Origin: Rubripirellula tenax
GTDB taxonomy: Bacteria > Planctomycetota > Planctomycetia > Pirellulales > Pirellulaceae
Length of the DNA stretch: 64,000 nt
Direction of reading: 5' to 3'
Assembly: GCF_007860125.1 (NCBI RefSeq)
Contig: NZ_SJPW01000001.1
Location: 682,001-746,000 of the forward strand
Positions 52,052 to 62,384 of this stretch are shown here, piece after piece. How positions within the stretch are numbered: position 1 is the first letter of the stretch; every line of letters begins with the position of its first letter. The position numbers were made by a program, and so were the translations under genes. The notes under the pieces were generated by a model that was given only the letters and a program-made list of their open reading frames with translations, ran no database searches and had not been told where the DNA came from.

Positions 52052-53140
52052 TCAGCGTCCGACCGAACCGTCGGCATCTGCGATGCGGGCACCGTAGGTA
52101 ACAATGTCTGCGATGGACCAACGACGCAGCATTGCGTCGAAGCCACCAGACACCAATCCGTCATCGCTGGCCGCAAGCGCGGCGATACTGCCGCGATGGC
52201 CTTCCAATGTTTGCGTGACCTCGCCCACGTCTGTATTGACGACGCGAATCACGTTATCCGAACCGGCCACCGCTACGGAATGACTGTTCAGAACCGCGAC
52301 CGCGAACAGTTTGCCGGTGGTCACGTTCACACGATGACGAAGCTTTCGCTCGCGTGTGTCAAATACCGTCACGTCGCCATCTTCCCCGACCGAAACGGCG
52401 ATGTTGCTTTGGCGATGGAAGACGACATCGTGGATGCGTCCCTTGTGCAGCGGATGTTCGCTGGACAATTCACCACGTTCGGGGTGAAACAGGTGCAGAT
52501 CACCACTGCGTCCGGCGACGGCGATAACAGCCCCGTCTTCGCGGTAAGCAACCGCCCGCAAGTCGTTACAGTCGCATTGCAGCACCGAGCGTGGGCGAAC
52601 GGTCCGACCGATCAAGTAGATTTCGTTGTCAAACCCGACGGCGGCCATTTCTCGGCCGTCCGGCGCGAATCGGACGCGAGCAATCGCGGGAGTTCCTGAC
52701 ATGACCTGCAATTGCGCGAACGCATCACCGCGATCCCACAACATCAGTTGCCCATCGTTGCCGGCCGAAACCAGCTTCTCGCCGGCCGGATCGAATGCCA
52801 GCGATCGAATCAAGTCACGATGGCCGGTCAACTTGTGAACGACACGATAGTTTGCCGCGGAAAGAATGCGGATCACATGGTCGTCGCCCGAAACCGCCAA
52901 ATACTGGCCCCGTGGATCTGCCGCGATTGCCGTCACGACAACGGGCGCATTGGTAGCCCCTTCAAGTCGATAGACACGACTTTGCACCGGAAGCGATGTC
53001 GTGCCCGTTGTGCGAAGCTCGGTCGTTCGTGTCGGCGCGGTCGGTTGTTGCCCGACGGCGGTGATGGCCGGTGCCAAGAGCGCTATCGCGCACAAGCATT
53101 GGCGGCGCGATAAATTCGCCGCATTTAGGTTCCTGGTCAT
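52052..53140 (-). CDS. Secreted WD40-repeat protein
   Basis: A 362-residue protein from the ATG at 53140, which has GGAG about six bases upstream. It has a Tat/Sec-like N-terminus ('NLSRRQCLCAIALLAPAITA', with a twin arginine). WD40 blades are clear: 'GQYLAVSGDDHVIRIL', 'VVHKLTGHRDLIRSLAFDP', 'GEKLVSAGNDGQLMLWD', 'AVSVGEDGDVTVFDTRERKL' and 'TLEGHRGSIAALAASDDGL', about seven blades. It probably serves as an interaction platform on the outside of the cytoplasmic membrane. It precedes the giant SdrD-B gene by 34 bases on the same strand and may help its export or assembly; that is inference. Confidence 0.85.
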   Translation of the reverse strand: MTRNLNAANLSRRQCLCAIALLAPAITAVGQQPTAPTRTTELRTTGTTSLPVQSRVYRLEGATNAPVVVTAIAADPRGQYLAVSGDDHVIRILSAANYRVVHKLTGHRDLIRSLAFDPAGEKLVSAGNDGQLMLWDRGDAFAQLQVMSGTPAIARVRFAPDGREMAAVGFDNEIYLIGRTVRPRSVLQCDCNDLRAVAYREDGAVIAVAGRSGDLHLFHPERGELSSEHPLHKGRIHDVVFHRQSNIAVSVGEDGDVTVFDTRERKLRHRVNVTTGKLFAVAVLNSHSVAVAGSDNVIRVVNTDVGEVTQTLEGHRGSIAALAASDDGLVSGGFDAMLRRWSIADIVTYGARIADADGSVGR

Positions 53141-53381
53141 GTTTCTCCCCCCGGAGATTGCGTACTCATTAAAGATGATCGGCATGAAAGGCACGCCATA
53201 TGACCTGAATAATCGGAAAAGCTTCACGCGCCCGGGGGGTTGGAGCAAGAAAGCGAAACGCGATTCTGAAACTCCTCTTTCCTTTCGATCGCATCCCTGG
53301 TTACAAGGGCTTCGTAATCGTCAGATCGACGGATCGAGTCTGGCGGGTGAGTTTCACGAACGACGAAAGCGGCGCTGAAGG

Positions 53382-54380
53382 ATGATGCGACGAACCCTTG
53401 CTACCGGATTGGCGATTTTGATGGCGGCCAGTGCCGCTAACGCGCAGCAACCCGCTGGGACACCCAGCTATGCCCAGCGTCCACTCGATCAAGGCATCGA
53501 AGGAAACTTCGGCAATGCCAACCAACCCGCGGCACGCGTTGCCGCCGCACCGGCGGCGGCCGCAGCCCCCCAACAACCGTTTCCTCCACTTTCAGTGGAA
53601 GCCCAATCTCAATTGCAACAAGTGTTGCTGGCTTGGCAAAAACAAAGCCAAGGCACCAAGACGCTCGAGTGTAAATTCACGCGTTGGCACTTCGATATGT
53701 TCGCCGCGCCAGCCGGTTTGCACGCAACGAGGGCCGACGGAGTCTTGAAGTATGCGGCGCCCGACCGTGGACTCTTTCGCGTCGATCAACTGGTGTTCTT
53801 TGCCGGCATCGATGGCGACAAGCCTCACTACAAACCACAAAATGGCCAATTCGGTGAACACTGGGTCTGCAACGGTCAACAATTGATCGAAATGGATCGC
53901 AGCAAACAAGAATGCCGAATTCAAGACCTGCCGCCGGAAATGCAGGGCAAGAACATCATCAGCAGCCCGCTGCCGTTCGTGTTCAATCTGGATGCCACTC
54001 AAATTCAACAGCGATACTGGATTCGCCAAGTCGACGCGGGAACACCCGGCATCGTCTTGATCGAAGCCTGGCCGAAACGCCAAGAAGATCGCGCCCAGTA
54101 CAAATTGGTTCAGATCGCGTTGGAAGCAAACACCTTTTTGCCGCAAGCGTTGAAGATGTACGCTCCGAACTTCGATCTGAAAACGGCTCCGAAATGGGAT
54201 CAGTACGAATTCACCGATGTCAAGCGAAACACCATTGGTGCCGCGTTGGGCGTGTTCATGAACAACTTTGTCCCCGAAAAGCCGCCATCGAGCTGGAAGA
54301 TCATGCGTGACAAGTTCGTCGCGCCCGTCGATCCGCCGATGCAACAAGCGACCAACCCCCATGGGGACGCGGTTCGCTAG
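53382..54380 (+). CDS. TIGR03009-family secreted protein
   Basis: A 332-residue protein with a signal peptide ('MMRRTLATGLAILMAASAANA') and a ~60-residue Ala/Pro/Gln-rich linker. The domain of about 260 residues that follows ('LLAWQKQSQGTKTLECKFTR', 'QLIEMDRSKQECRIQDLPPE', 'SSPLPFVFNLDATQIQQRYW') matches the planctomycete family TIGR03009, probably a LolA-like open beta-barrel carrier of lipophilic ligands. Specific ligand unknown. Two ATGs start the frame; either is possible. A terminator-like hairpin follows at 54411-54434. It is divergent from the WD40 gene. Confidence 0.85.
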   Translation: MMRRTLATGLAILMAASAANAQQPAGTPSYAQRPLDQGIEGNFGNANQPAARVAAAPAAAAAPQQPFPPLSVEAQSQLQQVLLAWQKQSQGTKTLECKFTRWHFDMFAAPAGLHATRADGVLKYAAPDRGLFRVDQLVFFAGIDGDKPHYKPQNGQFGEHWVCNGQQLIEMDRSKQECRIQDLPPEMQGKNIISSPLPFVFNLDATQIQQRYWIRQVDAGTPGIVLIEAWPKRQEDRAQYKLVQIALEANTFLPQALKMYAPNFDLKTAPKWDQYEFTDVKRNTIGAALGVFMNNFVPEKPPSSWKIMRDKFVAPVDPPMQQATNPHGDAVR

Positions 54381-54410
54381 AGCCCGCCTGCTCGACACTG
54401 GACTGTAAAC

Positions 54411-54434
54411 GTCTCGGGACTCAAACCCCGAGAC
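54411..54434 (+). terminator. Terminator-like hairpin after the TIGR03009 gene
   Basis: Stem gtctcggg (54411-54418) with cccgagac (54427-54434) and an eight-base loop, 31 bases beyond the stop. No T-run follows, so termination strength is uncertain. A second inverted pair (gaggccgg with ccggcctc, about 54438-54490) lies just downstream. Confidence 0.45.
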
Positions 54435-54616
54435 CCGCCGAGGCCGGTAGCCGTCGCATCTTCTCGTAGGGTGTGCCGGCTCCCGGCCTCGCTCGATTTT
54501 GGCAACCTAGGCATTTCGTCGAGCGGGAGGTAATCTTTTGGGATCACTGGCGATGCTTGCCAGGACCGATGCTTCCCAAGTCCCAGAACGCCACCTTCCG
54601 ATCTCGATCATCCAGT

Positions 54617-54949
54617 ATGCCCACCTACGATTACCAGTGCGACGCGTGTGGTCACGCGATGGAAGTCTTTCAAGGAATCAACGATCAGGTGCTGAAAAAG
54701 TGCCCCGAGTGCAAGAAACAGAAACTCAAGCGACTGTTCGGCACCGGCGCAGCGATCGTTTTCAAGGGCAGCGGGTTCTATCAAACGGACTACCGCAGCG
54801 AAGGCTACAAGAAAGCCGCCGCGGCCGATTCCAAGAGCCAGTCCTCGGGTGAATCCAAGTCTGAGTCCAAATCCGAATCCAAAAGCGACTCGAAACCCAA
54901 GTCCACCGAGTCGTCCGCGAAGCCGAAGAAGACGGGAGGCGATTCGTAA
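54617..54949 (+). CDS. FmdB-type zinc-ribbon protein
   Basis: A 110-residue protein from the ATG at 54617. The N-terminal 45 residues are the FmdB/CxxC zinc ribbon: 'MPTYDYQCDACGHAMEVFQG' and 'KKCPECKKQKLKRLFG', four cysteines in two pairs. 'AIVFKGSGFYQTDYR' follows, a sequence usual in this family. The last 45 residues are low-complexity Lys/Ser/Glu repeats and probably disordered. The family is widespread and its role is not settled (regulatory or nucleic-acid binding has been proposed). It precedes the isochorismatase-like gene by 22 bases. Confidence 0.9.
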   Translation: MPTYDYQCDACGHAMEVFQGINDQVLKKCPECKKQKLKRLFGTGAAIVFKGSGFYQTDYRSEGYKKAAAADSKSQSSGESKSESKSESKSDSKPKSTESSAKPKKTGGDS

Positions 54950-54971
54950 ACCACGAATCGTATTGCAACGG

Positions 54972-55532
54972 ATGCCGCATCTCCGCTCACCCCACCGACT
55001 CGATCCCAAGCGATCGGCTTTGTTGGTCATCGACATCCAAGAGAAGTTGGTGCCGGCGATTCGCAGCGCGGACAACGTGATTCGCACCACCGTCCGATTG
55101 ATCGAGACAGCGAATCTTTTGGGAGTGCCCACAGCCGCGACGGTTCAGTATCCCAAGGGACTCGGCGGTTTGGTTGGCGAGCTTGCCGAACGGCTGCCGC
55201 CACCGGAAGAGAAACTTGATTTCTCAGCGGCCGTGTGCCGCGGCGCGCTTGATGCTTGGACGGCCGATGGCCGCGACCAAATTTTAGTCGTCGGCATCGA
55301 AACTCACATTTGCGTGCTGCAAACGGTGTTGGACTTGTTGGCCGAAGGCTTGCGAGTTTACGTCGTCGCCGAAGCCGTTGCGGCGCGGCATGGTCGGGAT
55401 CACGAAGTCGCGATCGACCGAATGGTGGATTGCGGCGCGGTGATCGTGACGGCCGAGTCGGTCATGTTCGAATGGTGCGGGACGGCCGATCGGCCCGAGT
55501 TCAAGCAGATCAGCAAGTGGGTCAAATCGTAA
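54972..55532 (+). CDS. Isochorismatase-family cysteine hydrolase
   Basis: A 186-residue hydrolase. Catalytic Asp is in 'ALLVIDIQEKLVP', catalytic Cys in 'VVGIETHICVLQTV', with the preceding cis-peptide Gly-Ile-Glu as in the YcaC/RutB-like group. 'VCRGALDAWTADGRDQILVV' leads to it. It acts on a small amide or ester; substrate not predictable. It lies between the FmdB gene and a small unknown gene (3-base gap), so these genes are likely co-transcribed. Confidence 0.88.
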   Translation: MPHLRSPHRLDPKRSALLVIDIQEKLVPAIRSADNVIRTTVRLIETANLLGVPTAATVQYPKGLGGLVGELAERLPPPEEKLDFSAAVCRGALDAWTADGRDQILVVGIETHICVLQTVLDLLAEGLRVYVVAEAVAARHGRDHEVAIDRMVDCGAVIVTAESVMFEWCGTADRPEFKQISKWVKS

Positions 55533-55535
55533 GCG

Positions 55536-55931
55536 ATGACGGAACAAGACTCCGCCGCCACGAACCACCTGATCGCCCTGGGCAAAGTGACGATCTTTTA
55601 CGTCCCATCGCACAAGCTGGACGATCCGCGGTTCTACGACGGACAAAAAACGGCTCGTTCGTCGATCCACGAATTCTTGATGCACCATTATCGTGCGTAC
55701 ACTCAAACGCCGACCCCCGTAAAAGGGTTCTGGGTCGATCCCACCGGACAACTGGTCCACGACGTGATGGAGCGATTCGAAGTCTCGTTTGCCAACGAAT
55801 CCGACTTCGATGGGCTGGTCCAATTTCTGGTCGAACTGTGCCGCTGTCTCAACGAAGAAGCGATCTACGTGACGCGGGGCGAGCGAAGCTTCCTGATCTC
55901 GCGCGATGTTCCCGATTCGGCGGGTGCTTAG
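55536..55931 (+). CDS. Small hypothetical protein
   Basis: A 131-residue protein with no signal peptide or membrane segment. Sequence such as 'GKVTIFYVPSHKLDDPRFYD' and 'RFEVSFANESDFDGLVQFLV' suggests a compact alpha/beta domain. I recognise no family. It follows the isochorismatase-like gene by three bases. Its stop codon TAG coincides with the first bases of palindromic repeat family A copy 3. Confidence 0.65.
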   Translation: MTEQDSAATNHLIALGKVTIFYVPSHKLDDPRFYDGQKTARSSIHEFLMHHYRAYTQTPTPVKGFWVDPTGQLVHDVMERFEVSFANESDFDGLVQFLVELCRCLNEEAIYVTRGERSFLISRDVPDSAGA

Positions 55932-56024
55932 CAGCCTGTTAAAAAGGGCTGACCCTTTGGAGACGTTCCTGAAACATTGTGAATTCGAACGTCGGAGGGG
56001 GTAAGCCCCCTTTTTCAACAGGCT
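55930..56024. repeat. Palindromic repeat, family A copy 3 (reverse orientation)
   Basis: Arms begin 'agcagcctgttaaaaaggg' (55930) and end 'ccctttttcaacaggct' (56024). Read on the minus strand, its centre 'attcacaatgtttcaggaac' matches the centre of the 31723 copy, so the two are homologous over nearly 100 bases in opposite orientation. It begins within the stop codon of the preceding gene. Confidence 0.85.
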
Positions 56025-56108
56025 CGTGGACTGTAATCCCTTGCCTGGATTCTCTATCCTTACGCACGGATCAAAGAAACAGTCGCTGTCGCGCTCGGGA
56101 TAGATGTA

Positions 56109-58202
<2,094 letters not shown>

Positions 58203-58456
58203 TTCGATTTCGGAATCACGAACTCTTCATTGAGTGAATAATTTTGTAGAAAAATGGTTCCGGGCATGGTGTTCGGACCATTTCAATCTTTACGCCCTTT
58301 TGATCTGGTGACACAATCCAAAACGTCGGGCTTCCGAAAGATTGGAAACCGGTATCGCCAGAATGACTCGGCGCAGGTGACGGACACCTCGCGTGGAATC
58401 GAGCAAATCAACAGGCGTTAGATCGAGTACGCACCACATACGCAAGGAGAGCGGAC

Positions 58457-59068
58457 GTGCGATTTATTGGCAAAGCAGCCATCTTAGTGGCAATTGGAAC
58501 CCTGGCTGCGATGACCCCCAGCTTGGCAACTGCGCAAGAAGCGGGGCATCGTGTCGCGGTGGTCGACGTCGCTTTCATCTTCAAAAATCACCCGGGCATC
58601 AAAGCTCAGGTAGCCGCGGTCGAAAACGACCTGAAGAGCTACGGCGGTGAGATGCAGAAGAAACAGGAAGAACTGAAGGCCGCAGCGGAACAGATCAAAT
58701 CCTTCAAGCCGGGTTCGACCGAATACTCGCAACAAGAAGAGCGAGTTGCCGGATTGGAGTCGAAGCTGCGACTCGACATGGCCCGCAAGAAAAAAGAGCT
58801 CGCCGACGCGGAAGCTCGCATCTACTTCGACAACTATCAGAAGATCGCTGATGGTGTGAAGTTCTTGGCCCAACACTACAAGATCAACCTTGTGCTGCGT
58901 TACAACAGCGAAAACATGGACTTGGAAGAAGGCCAATCCGTCATCCGTGGCGTCATGAAAAACGTTGTCTACCACGACGACGACTTGGACATGACCAAGG
59001 GTGTGATGCAGTACTTAGACAAGTACTCCGTTGCCGGCAACGGCGCCGCGGCTCCAACAAACCGCTAA
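58457..59068 (+). CDS. OmpH/Skp-family periplasmic chaperone
   Basis: A 203-residue protein from a GTG with AAGGAG seven bases upstream and a signal peptide ('AAILVAIGTLAAMTPSLATA'). 'HRVAVVDVAFIFKNHPGIKA' opens the beta body, followed by the long helical arm 'NDLKSYGGEMQKKQEELKAA' (about 45-110), and 'VLRYNSENMD' leads back to the body, as in Skp. It holds unfolded outer-membrane proteins in the periplasm. It lies at the head of the lpxC-lpxA-oxidoreductase block, the usual neighbourhood in outer-membrane assembly operons. Confidence 0.88.
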   Translation: MRFIGKAAILVAIGTLAAMTPSLATAQEAGHRVAVVDVAFIFKNHPGIKAQVAAVENDLKSYGGEMQKKQEELKAAAEQIKSFKPGSTEYSQQEERVAGLESKLRLDMARKKKELADAEARIYFDNYQKIADGVKFLAQHYKINLVLRYNSENMDLEEGQSVIRGVMKNVVYHDDDLDMTKGVMQYLDKYSVAGNGAAAPTNR

Positions 59069-59162
59069 GTCGTTCCAGAGTGGAACCTTAGCCATGGACT
59101 TCGGTTTCTCGGGTGCAGAAACTTGTATCCTTGAAACCGCCTTCCCAAAACATTCCCAAATG

Positions 59163-59190
59163 CGTAGCCCGGGACTCGTCCCGGCCTACG
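59163..59190. repeat. Palindrome between skp-like gene and lpxC
   Basis: Arms cgtagcccggga (59163-59174) and tcccggcctacg (59179-59190) pair with one mismatch around a four-base loop. It may be a REP-like repeat or weak terminator. It is unrelated to families A and B. Confidence 0.6.
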
Positions 59191-59255
59191 GTTTGGCGAA
59201 TTCAACCCAAAGAACAAGATCACGCCTGCCAAGGATGGTAGGTCCACTCGATGCA

Positions 59256-59261
59256 GGGAGG
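59256..59261 (+). promoter_or_regulatory. Shine-Dalgarno site fixing the GTG start of lpxC
   Basis: GGGAGG seven bases before the GTG at 59269. It lies inside the frame that an upstream ATG (59251) would use, which argues for the GTG as the true start. Confidence 0.65.
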
Positions 59262-59268
59262 CAGTCGC

Positions 59269-60219
59269 GTGCATCGCTCACGCAATGAACACACGACCGC
59301 CGTCACGTGCATGATTCACGGACGGGGTTATTGGAGCGGACAAGCGGTGACTGTCACCGTCCATCCCGCACCAATGGGCACCGGCATATGCATGGTCCGA
59401 ACGGACTTGGATTCCCGTCCCCAATGTGTCGCAAACGTTTCGCACCGCGAAGACGCCAGCCTGCGAACCAATTTGGTTTGTGGTGATGCTCGTTTCCAAA
59501 TGGTCGAACACTTGATGGCAGCCCTGGCGGCGCTCGAAATCGACAATGCAATCGTCGAGATCGATCGTGAAGAATTGCCATCGCTTGATGGCAGTTCCCT
59601 TGCCTTCGTCGAACAGCTCTCTCGGGCAGGTTTGGTGATCCAAGCTCGCCCGAAACAAAGACTAATCGTTCACGACCGTTATCGCGTCGGATCCAGCAGC
59701 GGTTGGGTAGAGGCGATGCCATCGAAGCATGGCGAAACGTACTACGAATACCAACTCAGCTACGACGACGAGACGCCCATTGCACCGCAAGCGTTTGGCA
59801 TCGAATTGACGCCGGACCGGTTCATTCGCGAAATCGCACCCGCCCGAACGTTCGTCACCGCCGAGCAGGCCGAACAAATTCGAGCGACCGGATTGGCCTC
59901 GCACGTCACCAACCAAGACCTGTTGGTGATCGACGAAACCGGCCCCATTGAAAACAGCTTTCGGTTTGCAAACGAATGTGCGCGGCACAAAACACTCGAC
60001 ATGATCGGCGACCTTGCACTCACTGGCGTCGAAATCGTTGGCCGGTTCACGTCGTTCCGAGGCGGGCACAACTTGAACGGACGGATGGCCGCCCAACTGC
60101 ACAAGCTAGCGATCGAGCAAGCCTCAAGGCAGTCGCAACAAATGGCTGATGCGAAGTCCCAAAACACCCGAAGAGCTAAACTTACGAACACTGGTATCGA
60201 GCGTCGCGATGCAGCCTAG
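59269..60219 (+). CDS. lpxC: UDP-3-O-acyl-N-acetylglucosamine deacetylase
   Basis: A 316-residue zinc enzyme catalysing the committed step of lipid A synthesis. Zinc ligands are His81 ('QMVEHLMAALAAL'), His240 and Asp244 ('ARHKTLDMIGDLAL'); the catalytic histidine is His267 ('GGHNLNGRMA'). 'ELPSLDGSSLAFVEQL' forms the active-site wall. Start at GTG 59269 from its GGGAGG site. There is no fused FabZ domain, unlike the LpxC-FabZ fusions of Bacteroidetes. It lies 82 bases before lpxA. Confidence 0.93.
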   Translation: MHRSRNEHTTAVTCMIHGRGYWSGQAVTVTVHPAPMGTGICMVRTDLDSRPQCVANVSHREDASLRTNLVCGDARFQMVEHLMAALAALEIDNAIVEIDREELPSLDGSSLAFVEQLSRAGLVIQARPKQRLIVHDRYRVGSSSGWVEAMPSKHGETYYEYQLSYDDETPIAPQAFGIELTPDRFIREIAPARTFVTAEQAEQIRATGLASHVTNQDLLVIDETGPIENSFRFANECARHKTLDMIGDLALTGVEIVGRFTSFRGGHNLNGRMAAQLHKLAIEQASRQSQQMADAKSQNTRRAKLTNTGIERRDAA

Positions 60220-60300
60220 ACCCAGCAAAGCTGTACCGATTCGATCTCCCAGATTCCGATACCCAAGATTCCGACACCCGCGTCGATTGCAGGAATTCCT

Positions 60301-61110
60301 ATGAGCAACACTATCGCTCAAACCGCCGTTGTTGATCCCCGTGCCAAGCTGGGGCGCAACATTCGCATCGGACACTTTTGTGTTATCGGTCCACATGTCA
60401 CGATCGGCGACGATTGCATCATCGATTCACATTGTGTTTTCAGCGGACACACGACCGTCGGAGAAGAGAATCACTTCTTTTCCGGTTGCGTGATCGGTAC
60501 CGATCCTCAAGACACGAGCTATCGCGACACCCCGACATCCGTCGAAATTGGCGACTGCAACACGTTTCGTGAACACTGCACCGTCAATCGAGCCACCGAC
60601 AAAGAAGACGGGATCACGCGAATCGGCAATAACAACTATTTGATGACCGCCGTCCACGTCGCGCATGACTGTAAATTGGGCGATCGCATCGTGATCGCGA
60701 ATAACGGAATGCTCGGTGGCCACGTTCATGTGTTCAACGACGTGACCATCGCAGGCGGCGTTGGTGTCAATCACTTTGCGTCGATCGGACAAATGAGTTT
60801 CGTCAGCGCAATGAGCCGTATTTTGCACGACGTTCCTCCGTTCATGATCGTCGACGGGCAACCCGCCAAGCCTCGGGCCGTCAACAGCGTTGGCCTGAAA
60901 CGTCACGACTATCCGACTGAGGATGTTGAAATCCTGAGTCGTATCTATCGGCTGATGTATCGGTCACGAGTCGGTGTCGAAGCGACGCGAAAAGAGATTC
61001 TTGATTTAGGTCCGATCCGTCCCGTCGTCAAACAGTTCTTTGACTTCATCGATTACGCCGCTACCGGCAAACACGGTCGCGGACGTCAACAACGAAAGAA
61101 AGCAGCGTGA
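60301..61110 (+). CDS. lpxA: Acyl-ACP--UDP-N-acetylglucosamine O-acyltransferase
   Basis: A 269-residue left-handed parallel beta-helix enzyme built on hexapeptide repeats ('VVDPRAKLGRNIRIG', 'CVIGPHVTIGDDCII'). Catalytic His122 is in 'MTAVHVAHDCKLGDRIVIAN', and 'HDVPPFMIVDGQPAKPRAVN' leads to the C-terminal helical domain. It transfers a hydroxyacyl chain to UDP-GlcNAc, the first step of lipid A synthesis. Its stop overlaps the start (GTGA) of a Gfo/Idh/MocA oxidoreductase gene, which raises the question whether it acts on the 3-amino analogue of GlcNAc. Confidence 0.93.
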   Translation: MSNTIAQTAVVDPRAKLGRNIRIGHFCVIGPHVTIGDDCIIDSHCVFSGHTTVGEENHFFSGCVIGTDPQDTSYRDTPTSVEIGDCNTFREHCTVNRATDKEDGITRIGNNNYLMTAVHVAHDCKLGDRIVIANNGMLGGHVHVFNDVTIAGGVGVNHFASIGQMSFVSAMSRILHDVPPFMIVDGQPAKPRAVNSVGLKRHDYPTEDVEILSRIYRLMYRSRVGVEATRKEILDLGPIRPVVKQFFDFIDYAATGKHGRGRQQRKKAA

Positions 61111-62195
61111 GCAAGCTACGCATCGCCGTCATCGGCGCCGGTCATCTTGGACGCATCCACTCGAAACTGATCAGCCAGGTCGACGGTACGTCGCTGGTGG
61201 GAATCAGCGATCCGTTCGAAGCGGCGCGAGAAAATGCGGCGAAGCTGTTCTCGGTTCCGACCTATGCGGACTATCGCGAAGTGATTCCGCACATCGATGC
61301 GGCCATCATCGCGGCTCCCACCGATGCGCACGCCGAAATCGCCGGCGACTTGATCTTGGCCGGGAAACACGTCTTTGTCGAAAAACCGCTGACCATTCAT
61401 TCCGCCGATGCCGATCGCTTGACGGCGCTTGCGGCGAAGAAACGCGTGACGATCCAAGTCGGACACGTCGAACGATTCAATCCTGCTTTCACGGCCCTGG
61501 GCGACTTGGCCGTCGATGTGAAATACGTCGAAGCCGTCCGCGCGTCCAGCTTTCCTGGTCGATGCTTAGATGTGGGCGTGGTGATGGATCTGATGATCCA
61601 TGACTTGGATCTGGTGCTGTCGATGACAGACGCGCCGCTGGTTTCGGCTCGCGCGTCGGGGATGGCTGTGATCAGCGATCATGACGATATGGTCGAAACC
61701 CGTTTGGAATTCGAATGTGGCTTGGTTGCGAATCTGAAAGCTTCTCGGATCAGCCCGACGCCGGCTCGGACCATGCAGATTTTCGGCGCCAACGGTTTCG
61801 CCGATATCGACTTCGGTACACCATCGCTGTCGGTGGTTCGCCCGTGTGATTCAGTGGTCAACCGATCGTTCGACCTGTCGTTGGAAACAGACAACCCGCT
61901 CGGATATGGAGCGACCTTGTTTAGTGGCAAGCTAAAGTGCGAGACCGTCGATTTACAAGCCAGGAACGCAATCCTTGATGAACTGCATGACTTTGTCATC
62001 AGCATCCAATCCGGGATCGCTCCCGCGGTCGATGGAGTCGCCGGCGCCCGCGCGGTCGCCGTAGCAAACCGAATTCTGGAAGCCATCGGCGAACGACGCT
62101 GGTATGCCGATTCGTCGCGCACAGAAACAGGCCCCGGTGCGATCCCGCGAGAGCGAATCGAAACGTCCAGCCGTCGTCTTCGACGTGCAGCTTAA
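61107..62195 (+). CDS. Gfo/Idh/MocA-family oxidoreductase (possible GnnA-like)
   Basis: A 362-residue NAD(P)-dependent sugar dehydrogenase. N-terminal Rossmann motif 'IAVIGAGHLGRIHS', then 'HVFVEKPLTIHSADADRL' with the catalytic Lys, and 'VMDLMIHDLDLVL' with the conserved His/Asp in the C-terminal domain. Its GTG overlaps the lpxA stop. GnnA, which oxidises UDP-GlcNAc at C3 for 3-amino lipid A, belongs to this family and is linked to lpxA in some bacteria. A GnnB aminotransferase is not in this window, so the specific role is only possible. A hairpin terminator follows. Confidence 0.85.
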   Translation: MSKLRIAVIGAGHLGRIHSKLISQVDGTSLVGISDPFEAARENAAKLFSVPTYADYREVIPHIDAAIIAAPTDAHAEIAGDLILAGKHVFVEKPLTIHSADADRLTALAAKKRVTIQVGHVERFNPAFTALGDLAVDVKYVEAVRASSFPGRCLDVGVVMDLMIHDLDLVLSMTDAPLVSARASGMAVISDHDDMVETRLEFECGLVANLKASRISPTPARTMQIFGANGFADIDFGTPSLSVVRPCDSVVNRSFDLSLETDNPLGYGATLFSGKLKCETVDLQARNAILDELHDFVISIQSGIAPAVDGVAGARAVAVANRILEAIGERRWYADSSRTETGPGAIPRERIETSSRRLRRAA

Positions 62196-62304
62196 CCAAC
62201 TCGGTTCACGACTAGCATTAGCGCTGTCCTGGACCATGCCTCGATCAATTAGTTCGCAAGATCGCGGGTGTCCTTGCGGGAACGTACGACTGAAGCGATA
62301 AGAC

Positions 62305-62340
62305 TTCACGGCGACCGAATTGTCGGCGCCGTGAATCTTT
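62305..62340 (+). terminator. Terminator between the lpx block and thrS
   Basis: Perfect 8-bp stem ttcacggc (62305-62312) with gccgtgaa (62328-62335), extended by inner pairing, followed by 'tcttt'. It lies between two convergent genes and could stop transcription from the plus-strand block. Confidence 0.6.
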
Positions 62341-62384
62341 CGGCCGAACGCTCCCTGACGATGTCGAGGAAGCTTCTATCAGCT

